Source: Reticulitermes lucifugus (lineage: Eukaryota; Arthropoda; Insecta; Blattodea; Rhinotermitidae). From it: a stretch of DNA of 24,361 nt. Shown in pieces: positions 1 to 9,366 of this stretch; the first letter of the stretch is position 1, and every line of letters begins with the position of its first letter. The stretch lies in the NCBI GenBank assembly GCA_026260175.1, contig JAKCWW010004960.1, forward strand, positions 1-24,361. The letters run 5' to 3'. Below the pieces are notes generated by a model that was not told the origin of the DNA, did not search any database, and saw only the letters and a list, made by a program, of their open reading frames with translations. Position numbers and translations under genes: made by a program.

Positions 1-135
1 GAAAACAACCGCGTCATGCGGTAAAGTTTCAATCATTCCACGGCAAAAGCGCGCTGCTCGTTCATCCACATTATGTTTACGACTGAAATTTCTTGTAAGG
101 GGAACTTCCCATCTACCTGCCGCCATGGACGCCAT
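1..135 (-). CDS. possible first coding exon of a minus-strand gene, cut by the window edge
   Basis: An ATG on the minus strand at 135-133, with a second in-frame ATG at 126-124, opens a frame of 45 codons with no stop up to base 1. It starts MASMAAGRWEVPLTRNF and continues with mixed charged and hydrophobic residues. The first ATG has a G at -3 and +4, a fair start context. The stretch is much richer in CpG than most of the window, as expected for a promoter-proximal unmethylated exon. I do not recognise the protein. A weaker alternative is the plus strand, where a frame is also open from base 2 to 295 and holds an ATG at 125 in a gccgccATGG context. Both-strand openness lowers confidence; only one is likely real. 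Confidence 0.33.
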   Translation of the reverse strand, partial: MASMAAGRWEVPLTRNFSRKHNVDERAARFCRGMIETLPHDAVVF

Positions 136-295
136 CCCCACCCTTTTACGACCTCCGCTCGCTTCACAATGCCCTATTGAAACTAGGGAGGGAGTTTTGC
201 CACACCCTGTACAAAAAATCAGTTCAACAGAAGCACATTGGCAGGGTTATGATATGCCTGACAAGCTGCTTAGTTACATCCCTATCATATAGTGT

Positions 296-995
296 CCATA
301 AAGGGTAGTACTGCTACAGCTTCTGGGGTTCATACATAAGAATTACGTACTAATGCCCTCACAGAATATATACATACATTCTCAGTATTTTGTGTACAGA
401 AATTCTTCTCCTACCACAGAATTCATGTTTACGCAGTTTTACCGCAGTATACTGATTCTCTATCTGTGTCATACACATTTTTTGTATATCACAACTTTGA
501 ACATCTCTCCCTGCCAACATCATAGTAATTTGCAAATGTTGTTACATTGCTCTGTATCTGCTTAATGCATAGCATGACTTTGCTTAAATCACAGTCCCCA
601 AGGGGTTTTTCAGCATCAAAGACAGTTGTCAGCATATCACATTAGCATCTTTACTAATACTACAGAATGAAAATAGGGTCAGAGGTATAAAAACATGTGT
701 CACATGAATGTACTTCGTAATACGTATGATGAAACTTTTACATTACAGACAAAAGTCTGGTGCACAACACCTTTCCTTGCCCAAATAGTTTGGTACATGT
801 ATTATCGAGGTTGCAGTCTAGTACAGGTTGCATGACAATATTTTCAAATGACAGATGTAGACGATATATCATATCATTTTGATAAGAGATAACTGACACC
901 ATATTTAAAGAAGATATTTACAGCTGAGTTGTGTGATGATGCTTTGTCACTGTACGCCTTATGTAGCATTGAATGGTACGGTGTTTAGGAAACAT
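296..995. other. gene-free AT-rich stretch
   Basis: I see no exon with matching splice borders, no RNA gene and no clear repeat here. If PSMG1 begins inside the window, its first exon or exons should fall between here and 1861, but I could not find a convincing one. Confidence 0.5.
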
Positions 996-999
996 GTGA

Positions 1000-1165
1000 A
1001 AGGAAATGTTTATGGCTTATACAATACTATTCCAGCATTAGATTGGGGATACTGAGTAAAACCATGAAAAACTCAAGTTGGCTAATCTCCAGGCTACAAT
1101 TCAAACACAGCCCCTGAATACAAAAGCAAGAAACTTGGCCACTGAACTGCACCATGCAGATGAAT
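1000..1165 (-). mobile_element. tRNA-headed SINE, degraded
   Basis: Read on the minus strand, an A-box-like AGTGGCCAAGT near 1143 is followed by a B-box-like GTTTGAATT near 1102, then a body containing CTCAGTATCCCCAATCTAATG and ending TTCC near 1000. The order and spacing fit a tRNA-derived RNA polymerase III promoter. The body resembles a SINE body I associate with cockroach and termite genomes, from memory rather than a search. Both boxes carry mismatches, so it is likely inactive. Confidence 0.5.
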
Positions 1166-1528
1166 GCTTGCATCCTATTTACATCACATCAAAACATCAT
1201 GGCCCAAAGACAGTCCAGTAGATCCGTGTTTTATGCAGTTGTTTGGTTCGCAACATAGCATGTATACCCAAAGTTGTGTATAATGAGAACACAATAACAC
1301 ACTGAATACAGTACTGTACTCAATATAAAATAGATCTAATAGAATGTAATAATAATAAAATGCAGGGTCTGGTGACTAGTCTCCAGAAGTCAATGCTGAA
1401 GTCTCTTCCCATTTTCTTTTAAAGAACATGGTTACTGGTGAGTACCTTAACATTTTCACTCAGTGTACATTTCTTAAATTGCCCATTAAATTTCCCCCAT
1501 ATTATTTGTTTCTTCGTTGTTGTTTTTT

Positions 1529-1790
1529 TTACCACAAAGGCACATAAAAGTAGTTCATGTAAAGCATGACTCTACTGCAGATGGATCGTAACTGTCTCGT
1601 GAAGAATAGTCTTGTGATATGTGATGCCATGTAACATGAATTTGTCAGTGTTTTGGAGGAACCTGCTGCACCTATCCTCAGAGTAGAAAAAAGATGGTAA
1701 ATTCGTACCACACTACATTGTGTCACACCCCCAAAGACTGTATCTGTGATAATCACCACCAAGAGAAACAAATATCTCAAAAAACTGTCT
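1529..1790 (-). repeat. dispersed repeat fragment, VFWxVTPCSLV family, minus strand
   Basis: On the minus strand the open frame reads VVIITDTVFGGVTQCSVV and then YHLF...GAAGSSKTL...MASHIT. This follows the order of the family core, which is RFEV-x-TAV, VFWxVTPCSLV, then a stretch ending SQKT. Other fragments in this window lie at 6000-6130, 6790-7035, 8070-8225 and 22930-23105. The frame is a relic of a high-copy repeat and not a host gene. I cannot assign its transposon class from sequence alone. Confidence 0.55.
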
Positions 1791-1861
1791 TATTTGACTT
1801 ATCTAAGCTCTGTTCCATGTACTTTGTTATGTGTATATTTGTATGTAATAATTCTTAACAG

Positions 1862-2055
1862 GTTTTGTTGAGGCCTGTGTCCTTGATAAGGGATTACCTA
1901 TAGCCAAAATTACTGAAACTGAAACAGAAGAAGAAGAATCACTCACAAGAAGAAAAAGAAAACCATCAGCTGTGTATCGCTTGTCCAGTGATGTTCTATT
2001 GTGTATGTGCAGTCCACATTTAGATATAGCTCAATCATTTGATTTTGCTGAAAAG
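1862..2055 (+). CDS. PSMG1: PSMG1 internal exon a
   Basis: The acceptor is the AG at 1860-1861 after attcttaac and the donor is GTGTGT at 2056. The exon opens with the last two bases of a split codon and ends on a codon boundary, giving 64 full codons. The product starts FVEACVLDKGLPIAKI, matching the vertebrate PAC1 strand beginning FV, then carries the acidic/basic loop and the strand SSDVLLCMCSPHL. The previous exon must end one base into a codon. Confidence 0.82.
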
Positions 2056-5000
2056 GTGTGTATCATATAGTTAAAAATGTGGTAGAGAACTAATTTTATG
2101 AAATTTTAATTTCCACTCTAATTTTGAACTGAGCCTGTAGCAATGATGTGCTACTGCTGGCAAAAGAATTGTGACCATAATAACGTTTATAGTACCAGTC
2201 TTGGTACATAAAATATCATTTGTCTTGTTGAGGGTAACTAGCAATGTTTTAAATTTAATGTTCGATTTCCAGCTTTGAAAAGTGAGTAATCAAGTTAAGC
2301 TGCCAGTCATGAATTTTGTAATCCTGTATTGTGTAAAGATTTTTTGAAACATTTGAACTAAACTCATACATCCTTTTATGTCACGTTTATGCAGGTTTCA
2401 TAATAAAGTGAAGCGAATCTATTAACTTGCCACATATTGTGTGTATGGGTTCAATGCATATAACAAGTATAATGTTGTGTATTTTATTTTTATTATATCT
2501 AATTGTGCAAATTATTTTTTAAAACTTTGTAGTAAATCTGTAGAGAGGGACAGAGACAGACAAAGAGAAAAGTGTTTTCTTTAAAGGTGCTGGAAATTGC
2601 TAAAATTATACAGTGTCCGTGGTAGATGAAAGAAATATGAGTATGAAGCAGTTAGTTCAGTGATGATGACGGGAAAACCAGAGCAGTCCAAGAAAACTTT
2701 GTCCCCATCAAAACCCATGTTCCATGTGCACTGGCCTGGGATTGAACCCAGGCCTCCGTGGTGAAAGGCTGGCAACTAACCACCTCAGCCATGGCATGGT
2801 TAAAAAAAACACATGGAAAGAAAGGAATGCCACACCATGTTACAGTAATATTCTTATCTGACTGCTCCACTGTCTCCGTTTAACAACATGGAATCTCGGA
2901 GGGATTGTCAGGCAAGAAATCAGCAGTCTTAATGGATACTTGCTTGTTGTAAAGCTGTTCCTGTGACATAATGCAGGCTTCTGACTGAAAATACCTGTGT
3001 TCAAAGCCAGGGCAGTTTATGTGTGACTTCTAGAGCACATTCTTCTCTGAGGACTTCTGTTTTCCCGTGCCATTTATCTTTCCACCATTATTCCATACTC
3101 ATCCACCATTAGGAGCTGATACATTAGGCCCAGTTGAGGCTGCAGTACCAAGGCACTTGGTCTTGCCCCACTTCTATAATCAGAAAAGCCCAGTTTTAAC
3201 TACATTTTTATATGTGCATAATGTTATATGTATGTATAATATGTGCCATTACAGGAATGTGCACTTCTGTGTACTGACTTGGACTTCTACACACATACTT
3301 CAAGTTTAGGAATTTTCTGATAATTATGTTTTCCAATGTATTTAATATTGTATTCACCGTGCATCTTGTACAAATTAAAATTAAAACCAACTTGATGCAC
3401 CCTCACTATTAAAAAACTTTAATAGTAGATTAATCAACCCGACATGTGTATGTTTAACATATGGACTACGCAACTAAATGTAGTAAACCCCTGAAGATGG
3501 TCAGGTACCTGACCGAAACATGTCGGGTTACTTAATCTACTATTAACGTTTTTTTAATAGTGAGGGTGCATCAAGTTGGTTTTAATTTCAATTTTAATTC
3601 ATGTTTTCCAAATTCTTTATTTACATTTTGCATCACCGACTGTCCTTCATATTTAACATAGTCTGACTCAAAACATCATTCCACAGGTATACTAATTACC
3701 TGATATATTAAACAATTGATGAGTTCTATGCAGTGAATAATTCTTAATACTGAGAAACTTGTCTACATCTATTTACTTACATAAAATCCAGGCAGGGGCA
3801 CGAGATTTTTCTGTTCTCCAAAATGTCCAGACCGGCTGTGGGGTGTACCCAGTCTCCTGTATAATGGGTACCAGCGATCTTGCCTGGGGATAAAGCTGCT
3901 GGTTTGTGATGTTGACCGCTCACCTCCATCTAGTGCCAAGATTAAGAATGAATGGAGCTATACCCCTGCTCCCCCTACATTTCTTCATGCTATGGACAGG
4001 ATAATTTTACATTTTATATTTCCAGATATCCCTTTGGATGAAGAATGCAGAGCAAGTGATTATACTGACCTGCAGCTACATTTCTGGGTACCATTTTACA
4101 AGTTACCCAAATGACTCTCCTGATACATTTCTAAAAGCACTAAAAACTGATAACTTCCACTGGCCAGTACTGAGTGAAATTCTGGAACAACCAAACATTG
4201 TGAAGGGAGTACCAGCTGCAGGTTAGCAAAATTTCCTTTACATCTCTGTTCACTTTTATTTAATAAAAACATTGATGCATTGTATGCATGCATGCATGCA
4301 TTTGTGTGCGCTCGAGCACGTGTGTGTATTTTAAAATTTGCTCATTAATTTAAAGGTAATAATTGTAGATACACTGATCTGATATAATCAGTACGTACAT
4401 AAATAATAGCAAAGGAAGGTAAATATCTAATATTTAGATATATATGTATATAGTTACATATTCATATTATAATGAAGAATAAAGACATTCCCTATCATAC
4501 ATGATTTTTACTTGTGCACGTTCTACATTATGATTCCATATGAATTATTTTTAATTTAACATTCTTTAATCAAGACTAAAAACAATTTGTTAATTCTCAA
4601 AAACAAAGAAAGCAGGAGCTGGAAACACAAACATGGCTTGGCATGTTTTCATTATTGTGAAAATTCATCAAATGTAGCAAAAGAGGGATATAAAATTTTC
4701 AAATATAAATACAAAAATGTGCTAATTCAATACACACTTGTAAGCTCAGGAGTTGATGTAATGGACTAATTTGTATTCATAAGGTGTGTGGTTCAAATTT
4801 CTCCCCGACGTTTGCTTTATTGGTTCGTTTGTGTAGATCTGTAAACAAAAGCAAATGTGAATGGTCAGAGTTCTTATTTTCTGTGACAACTATGGTTTGT
4901 CACTTCCCACTGCTACTCAGAGACGTGTGTGGGCAGTCAGCTGAGTGGGCTACATTAGTACAATAAATGAGCCAACAGTTAGTGGCAACCAGCAATTGTC

Positions 5001-5286
5001 AGATAAAATAATGGTCCTGTATTTGGGTATGTGGATAGGTGTACTGCATAGTTCATATACTAACGCTGTTATTACATTATTTTCAGTACTGACATGGTGT
5101 CAGACATTCAAGATCCCAGCAGTTCTTTATGTCTGCTACACAAGAAGCTACGAAGTAGATTCAAATTCGGTGAAACTCTTCTTCCAACTTTTCTCCAAGA
5201 TGCCTTTCACACTGTTGAAAGAAAAACCAGATTTTACAAACAGATTGTACAGTGGTCCTGAAATTTCTTCAACCTTGTATATGTGA
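1862..5286 (+). CDS. PSMG1: PSMG1 (PAC1), proteasome assembly chaperone 1, last three coding exons
   Basis: Known role: PAC1 pairs with PAC2 in the cytosol, scaffolds assembly of the 20S proteasome alpha ring and blocks premature ring dimers. The gene is visible as exons 1862-2055, 4026-4221 and 5087-5286, whose phases join cleanly into 195 residues. Hallmarks shared with vertebrate PAC1 are ILTC, FLKALKT-NF, LEQPNIV, PAAVL and the IPAVLYVCYT strand near the C-terminus. The last three residues are L-Y-M, matching hydrophobic-Tyr-X, the tail that inserts into alpha-subunit pockets. About 90 N-terminal residues expected from the family's usual length (roughly 290) are missing; they lie upstream or in an exon I could not find. 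An acidic-then-basic loop (TETETEEEES, then TRRKRK) in the first visible exon looks lineage-specific. No canonical AATAAA occurs soon after the stop; ATAAA variants near 5383 are candidates. The family assignment is strong. Confidence 0.9.
2636..2802 (-). mobile_element. tRNA-headed SINE, copy 1 of a shared family
   Basis: On the minus strand it begins CCATGGCTGAGGTGGTTAG, which contains a near-consensus A box, followed by GGGTTCAATCCC, a near-perfect B box, at 2730-2750. An 8-bp stem GGCCTGGG/CCCAGGCC closes around the B box like a T arm. The body contains GACAAAGT and TTTTCCCGTCATCATCACT and ends near TACTCAT. A related copy with the same order of parts lies at 13440-13635 on the same strand. 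It sits in the intron between the first two visible PSMG1 exons. Confidence 0.7.
2935..3200 (+). mobile_element. degraded tRNA-headed SINE
   Basis: A weak A-box-like region near 2940-2955 is followed by a B-box-like GTGTTCAAAGCC near 2998. The body holds the pyrimidine-rich TTTTCCCGTGCCATTTATC and a CCACCATTA repeat (3086-3112). The layout is that of a tRNA-derived SINE, but the head is poor. It may instead be an unrelated repeat. Confidence 0.38.
3326..3611. mobile_element. long inverted-repeat element with flanking direct repeats
   Basis: Two arms of about 75 bp, 3372-3447 and 3518-3597, are near-perfect reverse complements. Both carry CCAACTTGATGCACCCTCAC or its complement, then AGTAGATTAA and the CCCGACATGT end. 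They enclose a 70-base centre. The centre holds the perfect 16-bp palindrome GGTCAGGTACCTGACC at 3499-3514, followed by GAAACATGTCGGG. ATGTTTTCCAA is repeated directly at 3326-3336 and 3601-3611, in a longer TAATT(C)ATGTTTTCCAA match, which looks like a target-site duplication. CTGAAGATGGTC...GAAACATGTCGGG resembles a motif I know from arthropod non-LTR/SINE repeats. It could be a foldback MITE or two head-to-head repeat ends. Confidence 0.65.
3786..4000 (+). mobile_element. 5'-truncated SINE next to a PSMG1 splice acceptor
   Basis: The sequence starts inside a B box (AATCCAGGCAGGGGCACGAG) and continues with GAGATTTTTCT, ACCCAGTCTCCTGTATAATG, GGTACCAGCGATCTTGCC, CGCTCACCTCCATCTAGTGC and CTTCATGCTATGG. 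These blocks align in order with the minus-strand element at 6317-6575, which keeps its tRNA-like head. Loss of the head at the B box is typical of 5' truncation on retroposition. The copy ends about 25 bases before the PSMG1 exon at 4026. Confidence 0.72.
4026..4221 (+). CDS. PSMG1: PSMG1 internal exon b
   Basis: The acceptor is tttccAG at 4021-4025 and the donor is GTTAGC at 4222. It holds 65 full codons plus one base. The product runs from ISLWMKNAEQVIILTC through FLKALKTDNFHW to LEQPNIVKGVPAA. This is the best-conserved block of the family and carries the identification. Confidence 0.9.
4276..4302. repeat. short (TGCA)n tract
   Basis: A run of alternating TGCA/ATGC units inside a PSMG1 intron, followed by a purine-pyrimidine alternating TGTGTGCG stretch. 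It is a simple repeat with no other sign of function. Confidence 0.7.
4739..4965 (+). mobile_element. possible degraded tRNA-headed SINE
   Basis: TAAGCTCAGGAGTTGATG at 4741 resembles an A box, and GGTTCAAATTTCTCCCC at 4790 resembles a B box, about 48 bases apart, which fits a tRNA-derived promoter. The following 160 bases have no coding features. I have no second copy in this window to support it. Confidence 0.42.
5087..5286 (+). CDS. PSMG1: PSMG1 terminal coding exon
   Basis: The acceptor is tttcAG at 5081-5086 and the stop TGA is at 5284-5286. The split Val codon joins exon b to give PAAVLTWCQTFKIPAVLYV. An open frame starts farther upstream at 4945, but the bases before 5087 are intron. 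The protein ends in S-T-L-Y-M. Confidence 0.88.
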
Positions 5287-5990
5287 CTGTCATGAAATGC
5301 TACCATTGTATGAAACTGCTTGTTCAAATACATATCCATCATTTAATAATAAGCAGAGTTTGTACAGTAATATTATGGCCTTATAAATTGTGTGCAAAAA
5401 TAATTTCAGTTACTGTGATTTAATTTCACCCTTTCAGTTGCGTTAACCTTTATGTGCCAAAAGTTGACCACAGTCAATGTGCATTGTGCGTTTAAAAAGC
5501 CAAAATTGCGTACAGATGTCACCAAAAACATGCGGAGCAATTGTGGCCATTTAAATTGTCTTCTTTAACAGAGTACCCAAGGCATTTAATTCCAGCACAA
5601 AGGGTTAATATTTGATAATCTCAAGTGCAGTGCAGTCAGTAATTGGTGGTTGTGTGAAAAAGAACTATAAATTAATGTAAACACAGAAACGGTTGTGGCT
5701 TGTTTTAAAAACCAAACACGAGGAAACTGAGGCAGAACACCTGCTGTTTGACATGAAACAAGTTATGTCTACTTTGTCACACAGAGAAATGCATGCCATA
5801 GATACTGATTGAGTATTTCCATCAGAAGGGAGGCTCATCAGTGTTACTGAAAATGTTACAATTCTATGTTACCTGGAAATAATGACAGTGTCTGTCATTC
5901 CATGTGACTTTCAACATGAAAACATTGGCACTTTTTGGACAAGGGATCAGATTTTGTTATCAGTTATGTAAATATATGTTTGTATGTAGT
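5287..5990. other. PSMG1 3'UTR and gene-free sequence
   Basis: The start of this stretch is PSMG1 3'UTR of unknown length. No canonical AATAAA is seen in the first 400 bases; TTATAAATTG at 5381 holds a variant signal. No other gene or clear repeat is visible until the repeat fragment near 6000. Confidence 0.5.
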
Positions 5991-5999
5991 AAAATCAGA

Positions 6000-6130
6000 A
6001 AAAAGAAGAAACTGTGTAACTATATGAAGCTTATAGTCTTCTGGCATGTGACACCATGTAGTTTGGTAGATAGGTACAAATGTTTAGGAGGAATTGACTG
6101 CCTGCATCTACCCTGAGGATGAAGGCACCA
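6000..6130 (+). repeat. dispersed repeat fragment, VFWxVTPCSLV family, core
   Basis: The frame reads VFWHVTPCSLVDRYKCLGG and then GIDCLHLP before a stop. This is the best-preserved core of the family in the window, starting at the VFW block and ending at the CLHLP block. The apparent protein is a repeat artefact and should not be annotated as a gene. Confidence 0.68.
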
Positions 6131-6316
6131 GGTACCTTCAAAAATTTGATGCCTATCTACAAAACTATCTGGTCTAATGTCCCAGAATACAGCAGTCCAT
6201 CAACTCTCATGTGCAAATACATACACTTGCTATGTGAAATTTACAGTTCTAATTAACTCTGTAAAGAACTGAATCAGTAAAGCTGCCACTGTGCATCTTA
6301 TGAAAGCAAATGGGGA

Positions 6317-6575
6317 ATGTTTGTGGAACTCCACCCAATCTTAACCTCAGTACTAGGCAGAGGTGAGTGGTCAGCTTCATGCCCCATCCACTTTACCAGG
6401 GAACGAATCCCAAAGTACACACTGAACAGGAGGCTGGGTGTGCTCCAGAACCAGTCTAGAATCTTGGGAAAAGAGAAAAATCTTTTCCCTTACCAGGAAT
6501 CGAACCACATTTCCTCAGTCTGTAGTCTGGGCACTGTACTGACTACACTACTGCTTATGATGGATTCCACACTCC
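6317..6575 (-). mobile_element. tRNA-headed SINE, near full length
   Basis: On the minus strand an A-box-like TAGTGTAGTCAGTACAGTGC lies near 6551 and a canonical B box GGTTCGATTCC near 6505. The body follows with AAGATTTTTCTC, CACACCCAGCCTCCTGTTC, TGACCACTCACCTCTGCC and TAGTACTGAGGTTAAGATTG. The same body blocks occur in the same order at 3786-4000 on the plus strand. The exact B box suggests this copy is less decayed than most here. Confidence 0.72.
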
Positions 6576-6789
6576 CTGTATTGGAACTAATGCAACACTT
6601 CATGGGTTTCAGAAAAAGGTAAAAATTGTATTCTGTGGAATATAATGTAGATAAATGAAAAATAAATTGCAGACACTTTATTTTGGGCTAAATATAATTC
6701 TACTATGCCACACATAATTCATTTTATTTAAGAAATAAATGCCTGGACTTGTTTCCTTTTGACAACGATCCCATGAATTTGTACAAACA

Positions 6790-7035
6790 AGTTACTTTGC
6801 TGTGAGATTTGAGGTCATCACAGTGGTGTTGCTGAATATGTGAGTCTTCTGGGATGTTCTGCCATGCTAACCAGTAAATAGTTCCGAAAATTTCAAAGGT
6901 TATAATGTCTGCTACTTCAGGGTTTCTTCTTGAACTGCCTGACCTTGAAGAGGAAGGTACTATGATCCTTCAAAATGTCAGTAACTGTTACTGGTCAACA
7001 AGGTATAACATCACAGAAGACATGAATCTTTAAAT
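6790..7035 (+). repeat. dispersed repeat fragment, VFWxVTPCSLV family, both ends present
   Basis: AVRFEVITVVLLNM, a stop, then VFWDVLPC at 6800-6865 gives the family's leading block. At 6930-7030 a frame reads EEEGTMILQNVSNCYW and then NITEDMNL, its trailing block. Stops and shifts break it. Fragments nearby at 6000-6130 and 8070-8225 lie in the same orientation. Confidence 0.52.
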
Positions 7036-7668
7036 TATTCTAATCCTGTATTACTGATTTTTGTTGAAGAAAATTCAAGAAACCAGTATTATAACAATAT
7101 AACAATTCAGAAATGTTTTCAATATTGCAACTCCTCATTTTTTTCTTGGAAGTGTTGCCTTTCATGCAAATGCTGTAATTAAGGAAACGTAGGTGCTAAA
7201 TATCGTAGTGCCTGACATTAAGAGTATCCCACCCATAGGGTCTACATTAACAGTCTTATTATATATCTTACCACACGTTAGAGCATGTGTTAGAACTGAC
7301 CTCCTTCAACTTTCAGACATGGTTGACATCATGGTGAACAAATTATTAACATCTGTTTGAGGTTACTGTCAAGAAATTGCTGGTACTGATAGCCTGGTGA
7401 TTCTTTAGGTATGTCCTCTGCGTGTGGATTATCTGCTGACCAGTGGCCCTTATGTTGAGTATTTATGTAACTGTTTAAGTAGTCTCCCCCAAAAAATAAG
7501 TCAGCACTGGATCAACTTCACCACTAGACACTGCTTCACAGAATGAGTTACAAAATTGTACTCTCAGAACAAAGTCTGCCTCCTGAAGTATTTGCACAAC
7601 TGTAAATTCGATGGTTTAAAATGAAGCAATCATGTGCCTGTGTCTACAGATGGCTTTGATATACCCAT
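7036..7668. other. gene-free stretch
   Basis: I see neither exons nor a recognisable element. The sequence is likely decayed repeat or unique intergenic DNA. Confidence 0.4.
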
Positions 7669-7930
7669 CTCCTGGGATCGGGCTTGCACAAATCCCAGGT
7701 GTCTTGTCACCCAGGGGACTTAAGTTTTGTATGGTGGTGTCTAATACTTTCAGCATAATTATTGCAGTTTTCTCCTTACTTACCAAATGTAGATCAGTTC
7801 ACATGAACCGAGCAGAAAGTGCCAGATAACAGTGAGGTTCGGAGGTCACACCAGAATTGTGGGTCCTCAGTAATGGAACTTGCTCGATCGTCACCCAATT
7901 GGCTCCCAGAATTCAGAGGTGGCTCTTAAA
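7669..7930 (+). repeat. dispersed repeat, copy 1, related to 13058-13175
   Basis: Two blocks recur in the same order and strand near 13058-13175. One is a TTTTGTATGGTGGTGTCTAA-like block (7725); the other is GTCCTCAGTAATGGAACTTG followed by TCACCC, TGGCTCC and AGAATT (7863). In this copy the blocks are separated by about 90 extra bases. The family and class are unknown to me. Confidence 0.45.
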
Positions 7931-8069
7931 TTCTTTGATACTGTGTGGAACCCTACCTGGAATAAACATCTTAAATATTTCCATGGATATGCTTCTCAGT
8001 GTTCTCCAACATCATCTAAATTTCTTGTGAAAAACACATCATGTTCACTATTGTGTCTTCTTTAACAAG

Positions 8070-8225
8070 AAACTTGTGAGATATGAGGTTACCACAGCAG
8101 TTTTGTTGAGGATTCAGGTCTTGTGGAATGTAAAGTAGTGTTGCTGCAAAACACTAGTGTAACACTAACCCAGCAACAGAGTATCACATCCCAGAAGACT
8201 TCAGTTCTCAAGGAACCTGTTGCTC
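8070..8225 (+). repeat. dispersed repeat fragment, VFWxVTPCSLV family
   Basis: A frame reads EVTTAVLLRIQVLWNVK near 8080-8130, equivalent to the RFEV-x-TAV...VFW start. Near 8180 the text SQKTSVLK matches the family's end. The central PCSLV block is deleted. Confidence 0.45.
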
Positions 8226-8434
8226 AAAATGTGTTCACCAGTCAGGTACATGGTGCATTTGAATAGTTTCAGAGTGACCACAAAATCACACTACTGCTGC
8301 TAGCACAGACTTCTACCATTAGGTGCAGATAGAGTTGGCTCAGTATTTTCCTGGTTGGTATAAGTGTGACTAATATCCTCTTAAATACAAGTGCATGTTG
8401 TTCCAGTTGAAATTTGGTGCAACTAGGAAATGGG

Positions 8435-9350
8435 GACTTGAAACAACAGCATATCTGTATCAAACTTTGCTTTAAACTGGGGAAAAATGCTACAGGAACT
8501 TTTGTGAAAGTGGTTTGTGGAGAGCAGACAATGGGAAAACACAAGTTTTTGAGTAGTTCTCAAAGTCCAAAAGCAGCATAACCTCTGTTGAAGATGAACA
8601 CTTTGGATGCCCATTGACAAGCAAAACATGAAAATGTGGATTTAGTGAAGTAACTTGTCCTCAGAAACAGAAGAATCAGTATCCATGAAGATACATGTTG
8701 TGAATTTCATTTGGGTTGGTTCAGAGCATTTCAAAAGACAATCTGAACATGTGTTGGGTTCCCATGAAATTTATGCCCTGTCTGCTGAGTGAAGAGCAGA
8801 AGAAGAATAATATCAACATATAAAAGAGGCTTGAAATGGACCCAGATTTCCTTTCAAACATAATCATAAGTAATGAGATGTAGATTCACACATAAGCATC
8901 ACTCATCTCAGTGGAAGAGCCCATCACATCCATGTCCAAAACGGGTAAGATGAGTTCAGCCAAATGCAAAGAGCATGCTCATTATTATTATTTTTTCTTC
9001 TTCTTTTTGGCATTCAGAGGCTTGTGCATTATGAACCTGTTCCATAAGGAACAAGTGTAAACCAACATCAATACGCTGACACCTTATAGCGTCTGCAGGA
9101 AAATGTGCAGCGAAACAACCTGAAATTCAAGGGATTGATTTCTCCAACATGACAATACCCTACGCCCTCTCACCGCCCCCTCCCCCCAACTACTCTGCTT
9201 TGTCTGTAAATTTCTAGCTAATTTCTGAATTTCTAGCTAAAAACAAAAAGTCTGTCAGTTTACATTCTCCATACTCACCAGATTTAGCACTGTGAATTCT
9301 TTCTCTTCCCACAGCTGAAGATGGTGTTAAAGGGACGGAAATTTAATGGT
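8435..9350 (+). pseudogene. dead mariner-type transposase
   Basis: Fragments of a mariner-superfamily transposase run in order on the plus strand across three frames: HICIKLCFKLGKNATGTF, SVEDEHFGCP (after a frameshift near 8533), ENVDLVK then RNRRISIHED, LVHYEPVP, and near the end PYSPDLA followed by FFLFPQLK and LKGRKF. The N-terminal helix-turn-helix region and the C-terminal end of the catalytic domain can be located. Many stops and shifts, plus a TTATTATT/TTCTTCTT insertion near 8983, show it has long been inactive. The last part also gives the false appearance of an ORF at 9321-9575. I did not find its terminal inverted repeats. Confidence 0.72.
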
Positions 9351-9366
9351 ATCACCATGATTCACT

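Noticed and set aside
353..565. Open frame on the plus strand
   Set aside because: Low-complexity composition with Ser, His and Leu, no splice borders and no family likeness; probably chance.
2728..2802. A functional tRNA gene on the minus strand
   Set aside because: A and B boxes are present, but no full cloverleaf can be drawn and a related copy with a SINE body exists at 13440-13635.
2652..2870. Minus-strand open frame beginning MEQSDKNITV
   Set aside because: It reads through the SINE's tRNA-like head and body, so it is a repeat artefact.
3067..3309. Plus-strand 80-residue frame
   Set aside because: Lies within a degraded SINE-like body and has no coding features.
4276..4302. CRISPR-like or satellite array
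   Set aside because: Only a few TGCA units; a simple repeat.
4945..5086. Upstream extension of the last PSMG1 exon frame
   Set aside because: A good acceptor at 5086 and homology starting right after it show these bases are intron.
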